Shown here: in pieces, positions 21,188 to 33,916 of the stretch
Numbering within the stretch: the first letter of the stretch is position 1
Layout: each line of letters opens with the position of its first letter
NCBI GenBank assembly: GCA_021399445.1
Contig: JAJTUQ010000005.1
Location: 2,666,001 to 2,730,000, forward strand
Direction of reading: 5' to 3'
Origin: Xylogone sp. PMI_703
Lineage: Eukaryota; Ascomycota; Leotiomycetes
DNA length: 64,000 nucleotides
Program-made: the position numbers and the translations under genes
Notes under the pieces: generated by a model
What the model saw: only the letters and a program-made list of their open reading frames with translations
The model's database searches: none
Told to the model about the DNA's origin: nothing

Positions 21188-24100
21188 TTATGATCCACAA
21201 GCAATGCCCACGGTTTGCTGTGGACTACATTCGGCGCAACAAAACACAGGGCACAGCAATATCGTGGCGCCACAGTTATCGTCGCAGTTTGGTGTGAAAC
21301 CACATATCTGAGTCCAGTCTGGCGGTGGCGGTGGAGGTGGAGGAGGAGGGGGAGGGGGAGGGGGAGGCGGTGGAGGTGGCGGAGGTGCAGTCGAGGACGG
21401 GGCAGGTGGCGTATAAGTGAGATCGGGAGGGAGGAGTGCGCATTCGGTGACTTGAAGTGGGAATGATACTGACGTGGCTGAAGGTGGAGGAGAGTTCCCA
21501 GCGGGGCTGGCTGGAACTACAGGGCCTGGGACCAGAGGCACACTTGGAGGTATGTTGAGAGGGTCCGGAAAGCTAGTATCTGCCGGTACTAGTAAAGGTG
21601 CAGGAAGTGCTGTCCCAGGAGATATGGTTGTTGCTGGTACAGTCAATGGACTTGCTGGGGTAAAGCCGAAAGGCAAGTTCAAATCTGATGGAGCGGTTCC
21701 TGCTGGGATGGTGAAGGATGGGAATGCAATCGGGTCTGGAGTATCATATCCGACCGGAAACACAACGGCCTTCGGCAGTGGTTGATTCGCTGGATAACTC
21801 TGACCGTTGACGGTAAAGGGGAATCTCGGCGTCGCCCCAGGAGGGATAACGATGGGTACCGCAAGCGGCACATTCACCGGGATACTCACAGAAGGAAAGT
21901 CAATCTCTGGAATCGGACTGCCTGAAGGGATTGTAACCGGGTACGGTAACGGTGTCCCAGGTTGGAATGTCGTTGCGGGAATGTTAATAGGAGAACTAGG
22001 CTCATATCCCTGTGGCAAGGGTAAAGGAGCCGGTAACTGCACATTAGGATCAACAACGATAGGGTTACCCACAGTCCCGCCGTACCCGCAGCATGTGGCT
22101 GTAATCAGCTCCAATAGGTTGCAAGTCTGATCACAGGAACTCGGCCCTGGTGGATTATTGTTCTGGCTACTTGGAGGTAGTGCCGCAATAGCTGTTGCAC
22201 AGGCAGAAGTCAGTGTAAACGTGGCTGACGGGGCCAATGTTGTGCATCCGGGAATTGGAATGATTGGAATATCATTAGGTGATGGATTCAGGCTCGAGCT
22301 CGAGCTCGAGTTATCGACTGCACCAATCTCTGCACCTGTCAGTGCTAGTGGTAACCAAGCACTAATGGCTGTGAGATATCCATTGCGATTATCGGCTTGA
22401 TTGACGGCCAAGACGCCACCTAAAGGAGACACACACTCAGTGACACCTTTCGTATATTGGCTGTACATCCAGATCCCTTGTGAGAAGTCTGTTTGTACCA
22501 AGCGGTTCTGGCAGTTTTCGGGACCCAAGCAATCTTGATTGTAAGAATCAAAAAACGAATAGAAACCAGCACCGTATATAAAGATATCCGATGAATGTGC
22601 CATCAATAATGCCCAAGCCATGCTACATGTTTGGTTACTCTCAACACAGTCGGCAAAGTTGGGGTCTCCATTGAAATTGTTGGGGAAAATGCCAAGGGGT
22701 GAAACAGCGGGCTGAAAGTAGGGTGTCTCCGTCTGCATGTGGCCAATGAATATATTCGACGAGTTCTGGAAGCTGTATTGGTAGAAAACGCTATGTTCGG
22801 ATGCACTAGCCCAGAACCAGTTCGGCCCTTGAGACTGGTCTACAAGAAGACCTCGTCCACTGAGAGAATTTATTTGTGCTTGCGATGGGTCATCCAAGTA
22901 GTGATCAGCCACCTTGAAAATGTCAGTAATAATGGTCTGGGAGAGTAATTTTCTTCCATCAACACTTGGTGATATGTACTTACCCAAAGCCATACATTTT
23001 CAAAGTATCCAGAGGCACCTGGAGTAACGTGAAGGAGCAAAGAAGCTCCGAAACAGTCAGAGGGTGCTGCAGCAGAAGCTGGACAGTTATCAGGACCAAT
23101 TTTGGTACCAAAAGCCCCTCCAACGCGGAAATGAGAGTCCCAGAGGGCCGCTGATCCTTGAGAGCTCTCATGAACGTTCCATTCAACAAGAATAGCGCCA
23201 GGAGTAGGGCCAGATACTGTGAATAAAACATCTGAAATTTCAACCACTCCCGAACCACCCGGGTCTCCAACTCTAACAACCGGTACAGGGTGGCTTGCGT
23301 CAGCAAATAATGGCCCAGTTCCCATAATTTGAGGCCATGCCTCTCCTACGATACGAGCTCCGATTGGAATATCAACCGTTTCAGAAGTCATGTAGACTCC
23401 ATGAGGAATAAAACAAATCTGGTCATTATCAGCACACGCGGCAAAGAGCTCACTCAATGCTCCTCCATCATCATGAACGCCGTCACCAACAGCTCCATGA
23501 TCCAAGGCATTCAAAAAGCTCGATGCATCAAAAGTCTCATATTGCGGCTTCGACCGCACAAACCAGGAACCACTAGAATCAAGAAGCTGGGCAGGCTTAT
23601 CAGGTGCAGGATTGAGATCTCCAGTAGCTGAAGTGCCAGGGTCAGTGATTGAGAGGTACCGTCTACCGGTGGCCCATGACTGGATACGCAATGACCCTCC
23701 TGAAGTTCCAGCGAGGAGATTGTCTGTTGATCCATCAAAGAAGACAATCTGTGGTGTATTTCCCTCAACCAAAAGATTATCAATTGTAATCGCCGGCGTA
23801 AAGGAGCGGCTGATGGGAATAGCAAAAGGGGTATCAATGAAATGTGAATCAATGATTGTTAAACTTCCTGTCCCTTGGCCGTCAACTCCGCCGAAATTGG
23901 TTGCTTCAAAGGCCTTGTATGCAGCAATCACTTCAATGTTTTTCCAAGTCCATCCCCAATCCCTGCAATTGTGTCAGTGACATGTTGAAAGATTTAATTA
24001 TTCCTACATACCATATCATCGACACAGCAACTGCGCAGTTATCAAAGGTTATATCACGAGCAGTGAACTGTTGGCTCCCGACTCTCATCCCAATATTCCC

Positions 24101-25203
24101 TCCGAAAAAGGTAAGATCGCTCACAAACCCCCCTAAGCATGTCTCAATGGACTGAATGAAAGAGCATTAGAGGGAAAATACCATACCTGAACCATTTTCG
24201 GTGAAAATACCAACGTGGGTTCCTCCTTGAGGCATCGTGACATGAATATTTTGTAGCGACGTCGATTGCGCAACTTGCCAGTGAATACCAGTGGGAACGT
24301 AGGTTTGATCTCCTGCTTGGTTCTGATTAGGCATCGCCGTCAAATCAATATTAAAATTGCGGATTTGTCTGAAGAACTGATTCTGGTTGATATACCTAGG
24401 GTTTAATTAGCTGGATTCTTACAACTACTTTTGTAAACTAAGTAGAATTACCATTCAGAACCATTGCCGCCAGGAATATAGACATCCGTGTCGATTAGTG
24501 CAATCCCTTGAAAGTTTGGTAATCCCTTTATGGTTGGCAGATTTGTAGGGTCACCGATGAACTGAGTGAAGTAGTACTGTAGAATAGGAGTCGAGACCAT
24601 ATAAGTGCCCGCAGGAAAATACACAATGGCTGACCCAATGGTTGTAGAACCGCAGTCTAAGCCACAACGACCGCCTGAAGTCGCCGCATTATTGATAGCC
24701 TCCGTATCTATAGATTCGTTATGGTTAGCCCCGTTTGCAAAAATACGGTACGTATCTAACTATTTCATAGTACATACCGTCTGTTACTCCATCTCCTTTG
24801 GCTCCAAAGTCTTTAACATTGCGCCAGACTTGATAACCGGCAGAGGCAAATGGTGACTTCACAACATAAGCAGACATTCTATAAGTACAAAAGTAAAAAT
24901 CGAGGCGCTTTTTAGGGATACCTTGCCATGTTCCATATTAGCCAGCCAATACCCTCCACCAGATGCAAGCGTAGCTTCTGTTATCAACGGTTGAAGTTGG
25001 GTATGATTTTTCGGTTTTGGCAACGTATAATGGTCCGGGGCAACGCCATGGGAATTATCAGCATTATCTACCATATAAGGTGCTGGAGGCAAAGGTTTCC
25101 GTGGTACTCGGGGCAGAGGAGGATTTTCTATCACAGTAGCGGCTTGACTCATCCCCCATGCCATCGCCCAGCATAAGGCGGAATACCTAAGTATTGCCCG
25201 CAT
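21188..25203 (-). CDS. Secreted GH55-type beta-helix glucanase with long Pro-rich C-terminal stalk
   Basis: Seven exons: 25203-24922, 24856-24778, 24707-24452, 24395-24187, 24132-24012, 23962-22984 and 22912-21188; all phases agree, 1216 aa. A signal peptide (MRAILRYSALCWAMAWGMSQA) is followed by two pectate-lyase-like repeats. Each opens with the family motif: FGAKGDGVTDDTEAI near residue 115 and HGAVGDGVHDDGGAL in exon 6. The segment YWLANMEHGK...GYQVWRNVKDFG is typical of GH55 exo/endo-beta-1,3-glucanases. From about residue 850 it continues into Ser/Pro-rich sequence, then roughly 200 residues of loose IP-x-G-T/P-x-P repeats and 22 consecutive Pro codons. It ends in a 45-residue domain with nine Cys. 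The GH55 core normally ends near residue 800, so the stalk is an addition, perhaps wall-anchoring. The substrate is inferred to be beta-1,3-glucan. Confidence 0.88.
21321..21386 (-). repeat. Polyproline-coding trinucleotide-like tract
   Basis: Continuous CCN run (GGN on the plus strand) encoding about 22 prolines within the GH55 stalk; likely length-polymorphic. Confidence 0.8.
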
Positions 25204-26868
25204 GATGCCCTCAAAACCTTTATAAAGTCATTAAATTCGAAATAGTTTTTGAAAATGAGCTAGGTAAAAGAAGTTGCAGGCAGCGTGGTTTATATAAAGA
25301 GCCACTAGTCCAGTCCTACTTGGTTAAATCTTGGAAATATAAAATCACGAATTGCTATAGATCAGACAGCATTCACCTACTTTTATACACTAATGACATT
25401 TAACAGTATTCGGAAAGCTATAATTATTTCACATAGCCTGATTTGGCAATTGAAAAATGCAATTACTCTTGCATTTAGGACGCACATCTAAGCTTACAGG
25501 ACGTCAGATTCTCTCGTGTGTATAACCATGTATAGCTGTAAAACCCAATTACTGGATTCCTAATCCGTCAGTCGTTTACTACAAACCCATATTACTAGCC
25601 AAGAGATAAGATCACTAACGTAGATTTAATTTCATACGTGTGCGCTCGCAGGATCCACTTCTAACACAGTCAGACAGAAAAATTCTCCTAATAGTACTCA
25701 TCGCTTACGTGTAACCCCTGACGGAGGTATAACGGTGAGGTAGTATAACAGCCCTAGCAAAAGGGAATATTCCTTGCCTATATTGAGTATTAGCTTCAAG
25801 GAGTGGCTCGCAGCTTTATTCTATGTAGGAACAGTAATGTGTGATACATGCCTGCTTTATATTTTTGTAATGCTGGCTTTGGTTTGTGCAGGAGTTAGAA
25901 TCGGATTGAAATGAACAAGTTCAGCTGTATAAAATTTAATGAAATACCCAACTCTTCTTCGCAAAATCTTACAAATACACATAGAAGTTTAAAACTTAGC
26001 GAAGGTATTGACAAGGTCCGATTAGAGATTAGATATTGAATCCTACGATTAGGAAACAATTCTTTTGCTCGGCGTTATCCAGGGCTGATGGTGAGCTAAA
26101 GTGAAAATAGCGCGCGTAGCAATAAGCACTAGACATATCCCTTGCTACCATCAATAACATGATGAACGGCTCTATGTTACCAGAGTTTGGCCTCCGATTT
26201 ATTTTCACGTATTGTGTAATAATGTGGGATGTAACTAAGCGTGATTGTTTTGGACAGATGCCTCAAGCATATTTTGTTTATTTATTCTATGCAGATATAT
26301 TGACAAATACGCTAAATACTGTAGCATTCGAAAATCTTTCATTCATGGAAACTATTAATGAAAACATCGGAAGAGAAACTATTGTAAGTAATGTTAGTAT
26401 GAAGGGCATGGAGAAAAAATTTGTCAATCAATCGATCTGAATCAGCACAAAGCAGTCATGCATGTGAATTTTAACAAAGTCCCACATAAAGAGGGCTCCT
26501 GTGGAGGTGATTTTCATCATTATTACAACGAGATATACGAATAAGCTGGAATCGAACGGTTTTAAAATAACTTCGATTCTAGACTCTTTGGAAGGGCTTA
26601 GAAATATGAAATACATCATACGTTACACACTAAGAAAAACTCAAAAGCCTTTTCCTGACTCGTAATAAAACCCAAATTATCCTCCAATATTGGATTCCAA
26701 ATCCTTCTATAGTTGTTAGGAATTGTGTACAAATGTTTAATTCGTAATAGTATGAAGATGAGCTATTACTCACCTTAACACATGAATAGTGTAAATCGCA
26801 GATTCCCGCTTGTACGCTCTCACTAATCTACAATACCATCGAGATTTTTATCTTTGAAATCAACAACC
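25204..26868. other. Intergenic, promoter region of GH55 gene and unannotated AT-rich DNA
   Basis: About 1.66 kb. A TATATAAA-type element on the minus strand near 25290-25299 lies about 90 bp upstream of the GH55 start. A 93-codon plus frame (26159-26440) has no recognisable features. Confidence 0.5.
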
Positions 26869-27710
26869 ATGGCTACTTCGTCGCTTATCCTTGGTTCTGT
26901 ACTCTTATTGGGCATACTAGCTACGGCAATGCCACAGGACTTCCCCTACCCAGCTCTGAGTGTTGTCGATAACCATATCTCGGAGATGACCAAATTTTCG
27001 AATGACACAAATGAAAGCATTCTCCAAAAGAGGCAGCCTGGAGGGGTAATTAACAATTCCTTAGTTGATGACCAGCTACTTCTTTACTGTCCAATTTGGC
27101 TGACAAAAAGCTTTTCCATGTATCAAGGTCATTATTTGCACTGACATCAATTTTGGTGGAACGTGTGGATATGCAAAGCAGCCTTATGAAGAATGTATTC
27201 AGCTTACTTCACCGTAGTTAGTATGCCATTTCACCAACTTAAACATGAGCCAGCTAACATCAGGATAGCTTTCACACAATCTCTTCACTCGGCCCTGACC
27301 AATTCAACGCTCTTGTTCTTTATTCGTAAGCTATCAGAGAACTGAAGGGGCCTAAATTATTGAACTAATCTGGCCCAGTGATAACAACTGCGGCGATCCG
27401 GGTGCGATCACAGTAGTCTACCCGGGAAGTGTAAGCCTGCCTACTCCTTCATAACTAAAGATAGCTTTTTTAAGTTTGAACTAACAATAAGCTACAATAG
27501 TCCGATCTTCGACAAGTAAAGAAAGTTAACGGAGACGGCAGCTGGAATGATCATACGGGAAGCTTCAAGGTTCGTCAGATACCTGGCGCAGCTTGCCTGG
27601 GATATGATATTGACTTCGTAAATACGTTTCCCGACACCAATTGCAATTGGTGCTGTGGAAAATGTGCATTAGGTGGCGAGGACTGTTGTCCACAGGGTGC
27701 AGGTTGTTAG
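26869..27710 (+). CDS. Secreted Cys-rich protein of unknown function, five exons
   Basis: Exons 26869-27045, 27128-27216, 27269-27325, 27379-27430 and 27501-27710; phases agree, 194 aa. The start at 26869 (ACCATGG context) opens a signal peptide (MATSSLILGSVLLLGILATA); an in-frame ATG 15 bp upstream is less good. A QKR site near residue 55 suggests Kex2 removal of a propeptide. The mature part contains ICTDINFGGTCGYAK, SPYFHTISSLGPD, NNCGDPGAITVVYPG, and a Cys-dense tail with CNWCCGKC, CC and a terminal Cys. It resembles widespread small fungal secreted proteins with an xCTDxxFxGxC start, possibly beta/gamma-crystallin-like folds, but I cannot name a family. The four short introns lie at regular spacing. 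Effector-like; function unknown. Confidence 0.78.
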
Positions 27711-29473
27711 ATGATGGGTACTGATATTGAGTACCATGCCAATTCATTTTGGCAGCCTTGATTAGAGTTGACCGCGCTCGCCTTGTCGTTAACACATAGC
27801 TTTTCTTTTCAAACCACGAATTTGAGCTGATATTATTTTGAAGAACTAATACATTGCTTATCGGAAATTAGTCTTCTGTGAACACCATCCATAAAAGATA
27901 CTCCCAGCAATCCGCCGCTTGATTAGGCCTTAGTTCAATCTAAGATTGAGAACAATTATAATTCGTCACACTTGATGGGGATCGTAAGATTGGTCTATTC
28001 TACCAACTATTGATCCTTGATTACCTGAAGTATAATCTTGATAAGCGTTCGAAACTCTTGTCAAGATTATACTACCTTCTTAGTTACAAAGTGAAGAACG
28101 CCTCGCTCCTTCAGGCAGCCTAGACACTTATCTCTTGTTGCCTTTTAGTATATCGTTGTTGCTTATACAACATCTATATATGAACTAAGAATTTAAAATA
28201 TATTACTTTACAGAGTTATATTACAACAGCCATAAATAGTTGTAAAATGCTTGAGCTATGGACACTCAGAATCGCTGACATCGGCTATCACACAGCTCGT
28301 TTACTAACGAAATGTGTCAAACGCCTTATAATTATTATGGCAATTATTCCGAGTATTAAGCTGAATAGCCTATGATCATAATGACCCTTCAACATTGACC
28401 TGCTAAGCTTGAAAATATTTCTTTTCACATTTGCAAAGCGTAAATGCACCAGTAAGTAAATAGCATTAGTCAGAGCTGCATAATATTACTATCCCCCCAC
28501 ATAATACTTGTCACCTACAAGGGCAAAACTGGAGAATATTGTAACCTCAACACAGAACTTGCGTAAGATTGGGTAAAGACCATAGGGACTTATGAGATCA
28601 ATTAGGAAGTTTTGATTTTTTTTTAACCTCGCATAAGATTTCAAGCAAATGGGGACGTTAGATCGGGAGGATCAGGGAGTAGGTGACAAGAATTATGGGT
28701 GGGGACAGTAATGGGAATGGATACGGACTACTTGGCTCCGGATCAGTAAGCAAAGTACGGCCGTATGAAATATGGTCCTTCCTCAATCCATATCTCTATG
28801 TGGGTCTCCCTAGCGACAACTTTCATCACTTGGCCTTTGCTGCCCATTTCAGTATTTGACTTGCTTGATAAGGTCAAGTTACCTTAAATTATCTGCCAGT
28901 ATTAATTCGTCTATGAAGCTCTATATGTAAGCAAAGGCCCATATCAGCATTAGCATTGTGCATTTCAAGTGGACTATAATAACACCAGCATGGGTAACCT
29001 TTACCGTATTTGATTTAGTCAAATCTCCGTATATAGTACCGAACAACCAGAATTCTTCTAATGTAACAATGTTACTATGAAAAGGCTGACAGGAAAGCTT
29101 AGTGGTGAGATTTTAACGTGTTTTGCTAACGAGACCTTTCTGATTAGGAATATAATGATGATTAGGAATATTACACAAACTAAGGCACTGATGCTTTTTT
29201 TTTATCGCCGAGATACGTTTAAATTTAACTTGTGCGATGAATAACTTTTTTTATTTTTAACTAATAATAGCTACTAATATGGGATGACTATTAGTGGATT
29301 AGCTACAAATATTTTTCTTAAAGGATGACCCAAGAATTATATTATTCGCTTTAATGCATTGACCTGAAATCTTCTCTAAGGTGGTCTTTTTTCATCTAGG
29401 TGGTATAATTATAAAGGCTATAATTTCCCCGAGCTTCATCACTATCTTAAGTTCCTATCGTTGACCTATAACC
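27711..29473. other. Long AT-rich gene-poor stretch
   Basis: About 1.76 kb with no supported coding region. A TATA-like TATAATTATAAAG stretch at 29403-29416 lies about 60 bp upstream of the next gene. Confidence 0.55.
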
Positions 29474-30115
29474 ATGATTTTCACTTCATATTCTACCACA
29501 CTACTGCTAGCGCCGCTAGCATTGCTGAGCACGTTCGGACTTGCTGACCCTTTTCCTCCTGTTTATGCATCAGAGAAATGCTTTATGAGAATCCAAGTTC
29601 CACAGCCAGGGCAGACTACAAATGATGCGAGAGTGACGACTTTACAATGGGCAACGACACCACAACAAGTAACAAACACTATAATTAACTTCGGTGGTGG
29701 GCCAGAAAACGCTCAACTCTGGCGAGATGGAGGGATGAGTACTTACTTATATGCTGGTTTCTATCAGTCGAGCTGCATAAACATCATTCCACAGAACTCG
29801 CTGAATCTGCCGCAGAATGCCATCTCTATCATATTACCATCAGGAGTAGCAAAACTTCAGAGAGTTCTACCGGATCCAAATCAGCTAAGTCAAGCGGATA
29901 ATAGGGCTACGTCTGGCATTTTTGGTATTAGTGGGACCCTGGATCCTCAGGATTATGCATATACCACTGGTCAGACCCTTATTAATGCTATTGTCGGATG
30001 GAAAAAACAGTTCAGTGATCCCAGGACGGGACAAGTCCAAGATGGACAAGTGCAGTTCCACGCGGTCAGAGCAGATGGGACTGGTGTAGTTATTACAACT
30101 GAACTTCTTGCCTAA
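29474..30115 (+). CDS. Secreted protein of unknown function, single exon
   Basis: 213 aa, intronless, starting ACCATGA. Residues 1-24 form a signal peptide (MIFTSYSTTLLLAPLALLSTFGLA). The mature region (from DPFPPVYASEKC) is soluble with only two Cys. It is predicted to be mixed beta-rich with motifs such as QPGQTTNDARVTTLQW and PDPNQLSQADNRA. No known family recognised. A clear TATA-like region lies about 60 bp upstream. Considered real because of the signal peptide, full-length frame and lack of interruptions in AT-rich surroundings. Confidence 0.7.
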   Translation: MIFTSYSTTLLLAPLALLSTFGLADPFPPVYASEKCFMRIQVPQPGQTTNDARVTTLQWATTPQQVTNTIINFGGGPENAQLWRDGGMSTYLYAGFYQSSCINIIPQNSLNLPQNAISIILPSGVAKLQRVLPDPNQLSQADNRATSGIFGISGTLDPQDYAYTTGQTLINAIVGWKKQFSDPRTGQVQDGQVQFHAVRADGTGVVITTELLA

Positions 30116-30556
30116 ATCCAATAGAGGCCAGCCACTCTTTGTCGTGCATCGGATAGTCAGTCTACAGAGCTGCATTGAGGTGGTCAGGAGTCAGATAATC
30201 GCTGTCTTGCAAATTCGAAACACGCAGTGCACTTTATACTTGCAAATTTCAATCAACTAATTCATTCAATTAATTCGATGAAGCTAAATGGCATAGAGCG
30301 ACCAATGTACTCGTTCTTTTGGTACTATCGAGATAAACGTATATGTTCTATCCTTTGCGCCAAGTATACCATTGGCCAGTGGATGAACTATTGGTGCCCC
30401 ATTAGCCAATGGTATATCCCATACAACAATGAAGACAACTATAATACAGTAATGAATGCCTATAAGCAAATTGTAAATCTTGGATATTCTAAAGGAACGA
30501 TGCTCTTTCGTCTATTGTAGTCGTGGGAATAGAATGATCCAGGCCTTGCACAGGTG
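30116..30556. other. Convergent intergenic spacer
   Basis: About 440 bp between the secreted protein and the 3' end of the MFS gene. A 97-codon plus frame (30227-30520) has no features and is not called. Confidence 0.5.
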
Positions 30557-32272
30557 TCACATCTGTCCCTCTCGCGTGATTGCCTGAATTGTAATTCCTT
30601 CCTGGTTTCCCGTCCGTCCCGCTCGATTATCAGGAGGAATTCGCACAAACAATGCAGTAATCATTGTTGCGCAAGCTGCTAGTGCAATACTTAAGTATAA
30701 GGCGTGTCTATATCCGGGCCCAATATCTCTTCCACTTTTATTAGTATAAGTCTCCACGGTTCCTGCAAACCCGATTCCCGTGCTCTGTCCATAAAATAGA
30801 ATAGTCCCTATCAATGATCCCGCAATACCTTGCTGGTTTTTCTTGACACTATTGCTAGTTATAATCTGTGCTGCAGTGAAGATGAAGTCCGGGCCAAAGG
30901 AAAATACACAAATAGCTGGGAACATCTGCGCCCAGTACGTTTGTTGGTCCGGCATCGTGGCAGTGAGTGTAGAAGCTACTACTACACAGCTGCTTCCAAT
31001 CATCAGTATATATCGAGCTTCCAGTCGAGGAATCAGCCACGCGCAAGTCAGCGCCGAAATAGTTCCTCCGATCATCAAAGGTATCCACGCAGCAGCGTCC
31101 AACACGATCGAGAAATGCCGAAGTACCAGGTTCCAGACATTGCAATACCACGTAAAAATCCCCACGCCCATGAAGGAGAAAAATGACGCGATAAGCATTG
31201 GTCCAAAGGATGGTGCTTTCAAAATATTCAAAGGCAGTATAGCTTCCTTTGCGCACTTTGCTTCCCACCAGACAAATGCAGCAAGGTGAATTAATGCCAC
31301 AACGAGAAGTGAATACTCATAAGCTTTATTCCAACCTACGAACGGCGCTTGGCTTTCAGATTCGTCAATTTATTAGAATGAATCATGGAAGCGGATTGCA
31401 AAGTACTTACTTCCACACAAAATTGAATAGTATCAAGCCGGCAACCCCTAGGTATGCTCCAATATAATCAATCCTTCCATCTTTATCCAGAGGCTCCGGC
31501 TCGTCAGACACAACTAATGCAACATAGCTCGATGCGAAAGCTCCAGCTATTGCTCTAAAGGGTGATGAGTGTGAGTGGTATTTCGTCCACTGTGTAGAGA
31601 CTATGAGAAGATGACTTCCTAATACTTACAAGAAGAAAAAGAGGTATTTCCATGGTGTTAGCTGAACGAAGATGCCGCCAAATATGCTTCCTCCCGCAGC
31701 ACCAATAGGTGCCATCGCACCAAAGAACCCTACCGCAAGATTCCGCTGTTTGCCCGGAGGAAAGTTGATCGTTAACAACGCAATGGCATTGGGAATGATA
31801 AAGCCACCTCCGATGCCAGTTAGAGCTCGCAGCACAGTCAAGGTTACTAAGCTCTTTGCAAAGCCAGAAGCCAGAGAAAATACCGTCCACCAAAAGCCAG
31901 CAAGTAGCAGAGTCTTTTTATGTCCATGCACTGCCCCTACTCTACCACCGATAAGTATGAAGGCCCCCTGAGTCAAGCTGTGGTAGATTTGTTAGTCCGC
32001 CGTCTGATGATGATATCCCTTATACTGACGGATAACAGGCTCCAATCCAACTTGCATTCTTTACATCCCCCAAATCATTTGCAATGGCTGTCGCACTTAC
32101 TATACCAGCTCCAAACGGGATCATCTATTCTTCAAAGTCATTTGGATGCGTTCAATTATATCATGTGAGGGTATGATATCATCGTACTGACCTGTATTAA
32201 CTGCATCAGTACAACTGCAGATGATATTGCAATGGCCCTTGCAGGGCTGAGCTCGGCATATTTTTCGTCCAT
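30557..32272 (-). CDS. MFS transporter, DHA2-like 14-TM drug/H+ antiporter
   Basis: Five exons: 32272-32192, 32124-32030, 31977-31630, 31554-31411 and 31352-30557; phases agree, 487 aa. Diagnostic stretches are NASWIGACYPLTQGAFILIGGRVGAVHGHK (TM2 to motif A region) and ALTGIGGGFIIPNAIALL. A central domain follows with DEPEPLDKDGRIDYIGAYLGVAGLILF and FVGWNKAYEYSLL, typical of fungal DHA2-type carriers linked to secondary metabolite or drug efflux. The N-terminal cytosolic tail is very short. All five splice junctions fall in predicted TM or loop regions and restore family sequence. Substrate unknown; it sits next to an SDR and a decayed permease, not to a recognisable biosynthetic core gene. 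Confidence 0.85.
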
Positions 32273-32991
32273 TTTTTTTACTCTGTGTGGGAATCACACA
32301 GGAAGAAATATCGAAGTATCGTTATCGAAAAAGAGCCGGGAAGATGAATCATTTAAGAATAATATACCAAATATTGAGAAATGAAATGTTAATTGAGTCT
32401 AAAACATATGGCGTAAGCACTCTGGAAATTTTCGCAAATATGCTGGAGATGTTGTCCATCGCCATTCTATAAAGATATCTTTTGTACATTGTAAGCATGA
32501 TGGATAGGAGATAGCGGAGCCATAATTTTCAGCGGCAACAATTTGCGAGCTAATCCCCCATTACTATTGGATAAGTGGGTCATGTTCTGATGAGAAACTC
32601 TCAGCAAAAACGCAAGTTAACGCTACCAACGTCAAGTAGATGTTTACTAATCTTAAAGTGACTCAGTCAGTCCCATATACTAATCATATAAAGAAACAAT
32701 CATTGACTGTGCAGCCCCTTTGCCATCCAATACAATTTGGTGCCTCTTTTATGGCTGTGTTGAATGCCTGCTACCGGTATCTCTCGATATCTAAGTTAAT
32801 CCCCAGTATTTTCTAAATTCAGGTCATCGGGTTCACTCCTCTTGTACACTGGAATAAGGGCTTGTGATAAAACCTTCCAGGTATGCGCATAGATACACAC
32901 GGTGACTGTGATTATAGCGCCATATGAAGTAAGTGCAACGAACGAGGCTGTTCTAAGTTTAAATAATTAGTTCACTAAAGGAAATATACAT
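32273..32991. other. Intergenic, no supported gene
   Basis: About 720 bp between the MFS start and the SDR 3' end; AT-rich; a 61-codon frame at 32287-32472 is not supported. Confidence 0.5.
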
Positions 32992-33916
32992 TTAATCTCT
33001 ATTCCATCCTATAAGATCTAAGACTAATAAATTCTTGTTGATGATATCATCTTTCTTTTCCTTAAGCTCTGCAACATCCCAATTTGCCCAAACTAGCCTT
33101 CCTGCCAGGAAAGTTGCTTCAGGGCTTGCTAGCCACACAGCAAATGCCCCTGGTAGTTCGACTAAGTCGTAGTTCATTAGAATTCATTCTGTAATTTACA
33201 GATAAGTGAACGATCTTACCATCATCTTCGGTAACAGCATGGCCGTCCGCATTCATAGCCGTTGCCACAATCCCTGGACTAAAATTGAAAACTTTGATTG
33301 ATGGATGTTCTTTTTGAACATGTTCTAGGACTTTCAACAAGGCTGATTTTGAAGGTCCATACGATGAATAGCCATTGATGGAGATATGCGCCAAAAAGGT
33401 TGTGACATTGATAATTATGGCGTCTTGATTCGCAACAGACAGAAAATGTTTGATCACATTGTAGCTGCCTCTGACATTGATGTCAAATGTTAACCACCAC
33501 TTATCAACGTCCGAATCAACAAGCGATTGCACCTCGGGCAGAACAGCTGCATTATTCACAAGAATATCAAGCTTTCCGAATCGCTTTTTAACAGCAGCGA
33601 CTATTTCTAAGACAGATTGAATATCTCGTATATCATTCACAAAGCTGTCTACCACAGTATCCGATTTGATACTTCGAGCGTGATCCTCGAGTTTAGATCT
33701 TGTTTGCTGAAGTGTAGATTCTGTTCGCCCGGTTATAATCACAGCAGCTGCTTGAGCGGTCACAAAAGCTTCTGCAATTGCAGCCCCAATCCCTTGATTG
33801 CCTCCTGTAACCCAAACAACCTTACCTTTAGCAGAGAGACTCGGCTGCGAAGGATCAATGGCGGGATAAAGCTTGTGATGGTACGATTTTGTGAATGATT
33901 TTCCGAGAGCAGACAT
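32992..33916 (-). CDS. Short-chain dehydrogenase/reductase (classical SDR)
   Basis: Two exons, 33916-33220 and 33161-32992, with a 58-nt intron; the acceptor TTAG at 33162 gives VELPGAFAVWLASPEA in frame. 288 aa. The cofactor motif TGGNQGIG lies at about residues 38-45, NNAA at about residue 117, and the catalytic Tyr/Lys pair in YSSYGPSK. FSPGIVATAM and FLAGRLVWANWDV match the fungal classical SDR C-terminus. TGR after strand 2 suggests NADP(H) preference. Substrate unknown. The intron also contains a premature ATG-containing frame, which explains a false short downstream frame. Confidence 0.87.

Noticed and set aside
21215..21466. Arg/Gly-rich plus-strand frame
   Set aside because: It is the antisense of the polyproline stalk of the GH55 gene.
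22290..22313. CTCGAG tandem run
   Set aside because: It encodes the Ser run in the GH55 stalk (minus strand); simple coding repeat, not a regulatory palindrome array.
26159..26440. 93-codon plus-strand frame
   Set aside because: No recognisable features; AT-rich surroundings; no promoter or splice support.
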